Assembly (NCBI GenBank): GCA_025455085.1
Contig: JALONF010000098.1
Coordinates: forward strand, 1 to 7,037
Reading direction: 5' to 3'
DNA length: 7,037 bases
From: Ignavibacteriaceae bacterium
GTDB taxonomy: Bacteria > Bacteroidota > Ignavibacteria > Ignavibacteriales > Ignavibacteriaceae
The position numbers and the translations under genes were made by a program. The notes beneath the pieces were generated by a model that did no database searches, was not told the origin of the DNA, and was given only the letters and a program-made list of their open reading frames with translations. Below are positions 6,419 through 7,037 of the stretch, piece by piece. How positions within the stretch are numbered: position 1 is the first letter of the stretch; every line of letters starts with the position of its first letter.

Positions 6419-6449
6419 TAATAATAAAAGGGGCTTTTAATTAAGCCCC
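6419..6449 (-). terminator. GC-rich hairpin with T-tract between korB and nrnA
   Basis: GGGGCTT (6430-6436) and AAGCCCC (6443-6449) form a perfect 7-bp stem with a 6-nt loop. On the - strand it is followed by TTTTATTATTA, the form of an intrinsic terminator for korB. The tail ends exactly at the nrnA ATG, and the gap to korB (61 nt) has little room for a promoter. It may therefore act as an attenuator or as a stem limiting nrnA translation, rather than as a full stop. Confidence 0.75.
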
Positions 6450-6465
6450 ATCTTTTGAAGAATAA

Positions 6466-6481
6466 AAATATTTAAATATTT
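6466..6481. repeat. 16-bp AT palindrome at the korB stop codon
   Basis: AAATATTTAAATATTT is a perfect palindrome that overlaps the korB stop codon (6480-6482). It lies 16 bp from the terminator-like hairpin. Just downstream on the - strand is TATTTTTA, one mismatch from the TAnnTTTG box, so this region could hold a weak promoter for nrnA-pepA. Chance is also likely in such AT-rich sequence. Confidence 0.3.
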
Positions 6482-7037
6482 AACTTACTTCCCAGGTATT
6501 GGCACCGAACAATACTTTTTCAAGATCCCCTTTTCCTTTTTTCTCAATAATTTTATTGATCTGTGTTCTTATCCCTTCATCGTAAGTCTCTTTGAAATAT
6601 TGTCTGAACACTCCTATAGGACTTGGAAGATCAACTCTGTCATCCAAATGTGCAAGGATCATTGCATGAACTGGAGCATCCGAAAATTCATCGTGAACCC
6701 AGAGATCATTCTTCGAATATTTTCCGTTTGAAATATCAACAACAATCGGGTGAGCACCATCCAGTTTTATTCCTTTATCATGATTCTTTCCAAATACCAT
6801 TGGCTTCCCATGTTCAAGCACTAAAACGTGATCGTCTTTGGTATCTTTCTCTGTTAAAAGTTCAAATGCACCATCATTAAAAATATTGCAGTTCTGAAAT
6901 ATCTCAAGTAGAGCAAAACCTTTATGCTGACCTACCCGTTTTATCATTTCCTGCATGTGCTTTGGATTACGATCAATTGAACGGGCTACAAACGTAGCAT
7001 CAGATCCAAGTGCAAGTGATAACGGATTGAATGGGTA
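6480..7037 (-). CDS. korB: 2-oxoacid:ferredoxin oxidoreductase beta subunit, 3' part (KorB type)
   Basis: C-terminal 185 residues of a 2-oxoglutarate (or related 2-oxoacid):ferredoxin oxidoreductase beta subunit. The enzyme joins oxidative decarboxylation to acyl-CoA formation and ferredoxin reduction, or runs in reverse as a carboxylation step. The frame stays open to the window edge, starting YPFNPLSLALGSDATFVARS, a segment that in this family directly follows the thiamine-diphosphate domain. The gene is therefore truncated by the window and not begun at the internal Met (6956-6954). The missing part should carry the TPP motif and iron-sulfur ligands. The present part includes QHKGFALLEIFQNCNIFN, an acidic linker, and the C-terminal PSPIGVFRQ (about 138-146 of the fragment) of the long KorB form. 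The alpha subunit gene korA is expected upstream, beyond the window. Substrate choice between 2-oxoglutarate and another 2-oxoacid cannot be proved here. Confidence 0.9.
   Translation of the reverse strand, partial: YPFNPLSLALGSDATFVARSIDRNPKHMQEMIKRVGQHKGFALLEIFQNCNIFNDGAFELLTEKDTKDDHVLVLEHGKPMVFGKNHDKGIKLDGAHPIVVDISNGKYSKNDLWVHDEFSDAPVHAMILAHLDDRVDLPSPIGVFRQYFKETYDEGIRTQINKIIEKKGKGDLEKVLFGANTWEVS

Noticed and set aside
6623..6880. 85-codon + strand open frame opposite korB
   Set aside because: Rich in His, Gln and Arg with no domain signature, and antisense to a well supported gene.
6480..6956. A complete 158-aa gene starting at the ATG complementary to 6954-6956
   Set aside because: The frame stays open upstream to the window edge and the added residues continue the KorB match (NPLSLALGSDATFVARS), so this Met is internal and the gene is partial.

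Overview
The window is AT-rich chromosomal DNA with ordinary housekeeping content. It lacks Shine-Dalgarno sequences ahead of most genes, its tRNA genes do not encode CCA, two candidate promoters match the Bacteroidota -7 box (TAnnTTTG), and it holds a long-form 2-oxoacid:ferredoxin oxidoreductase beta subunit. Together these point to the Bacteroidota/Chlorobiota group. Ignavibacteria is my best guess, inferred from general resemblance and not from any database comparison.

Layout. Positions 1-52 hold no recognised gene; at most they carry the last codons of a + strand gene. A factor-independent terminator (45-81) closes a - strand tRNA cluster, transcribed in the order Pro(UGG), Arg(UCU), His(GUG), Glu(UUC) (516 down to 83). 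Two of the three tRNA spacers are filled with AT-rich inverted repeats that share a 10-mer. The divergent region 517-740 separates the tRNA cluster from a + strand set of three genes: two tandem LolC/LolE-type permeases (741-1952 and 1952-3178, overlapping by one base) and a LolD-type ATPase (3208-3894). These should form an ABC complex in the inner membrane that extracts outer-membrane-destined lipoproteins.

Facing them on the - strand, with only 6 bp between convergent stop codons, are an M17 leucyl aminopeptidase (5418-3901) and a DHH/DHHA1 NrnA-type phosphoesterase (6418-5420). These are separated by a single base and are probably co-transcribed, nrnA first. Upstream of nrnA on the same strand is the 3' part of korB (7037-6480), which runs off the window edge. 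A GC-rich terminator-like hairpin lies between korB and nrnA, and its T-tract ends against the nrnA start codon.

I found no mobile element, CRISPR array, riboswitch, toxin-antitoxin pair, defence gene or other new system. The points worth a second look are small: the repeat family in spacers, a perfect dyad at the tRNA promoter, the hairpin at the nrnA start, and the tandem permease arrangement.
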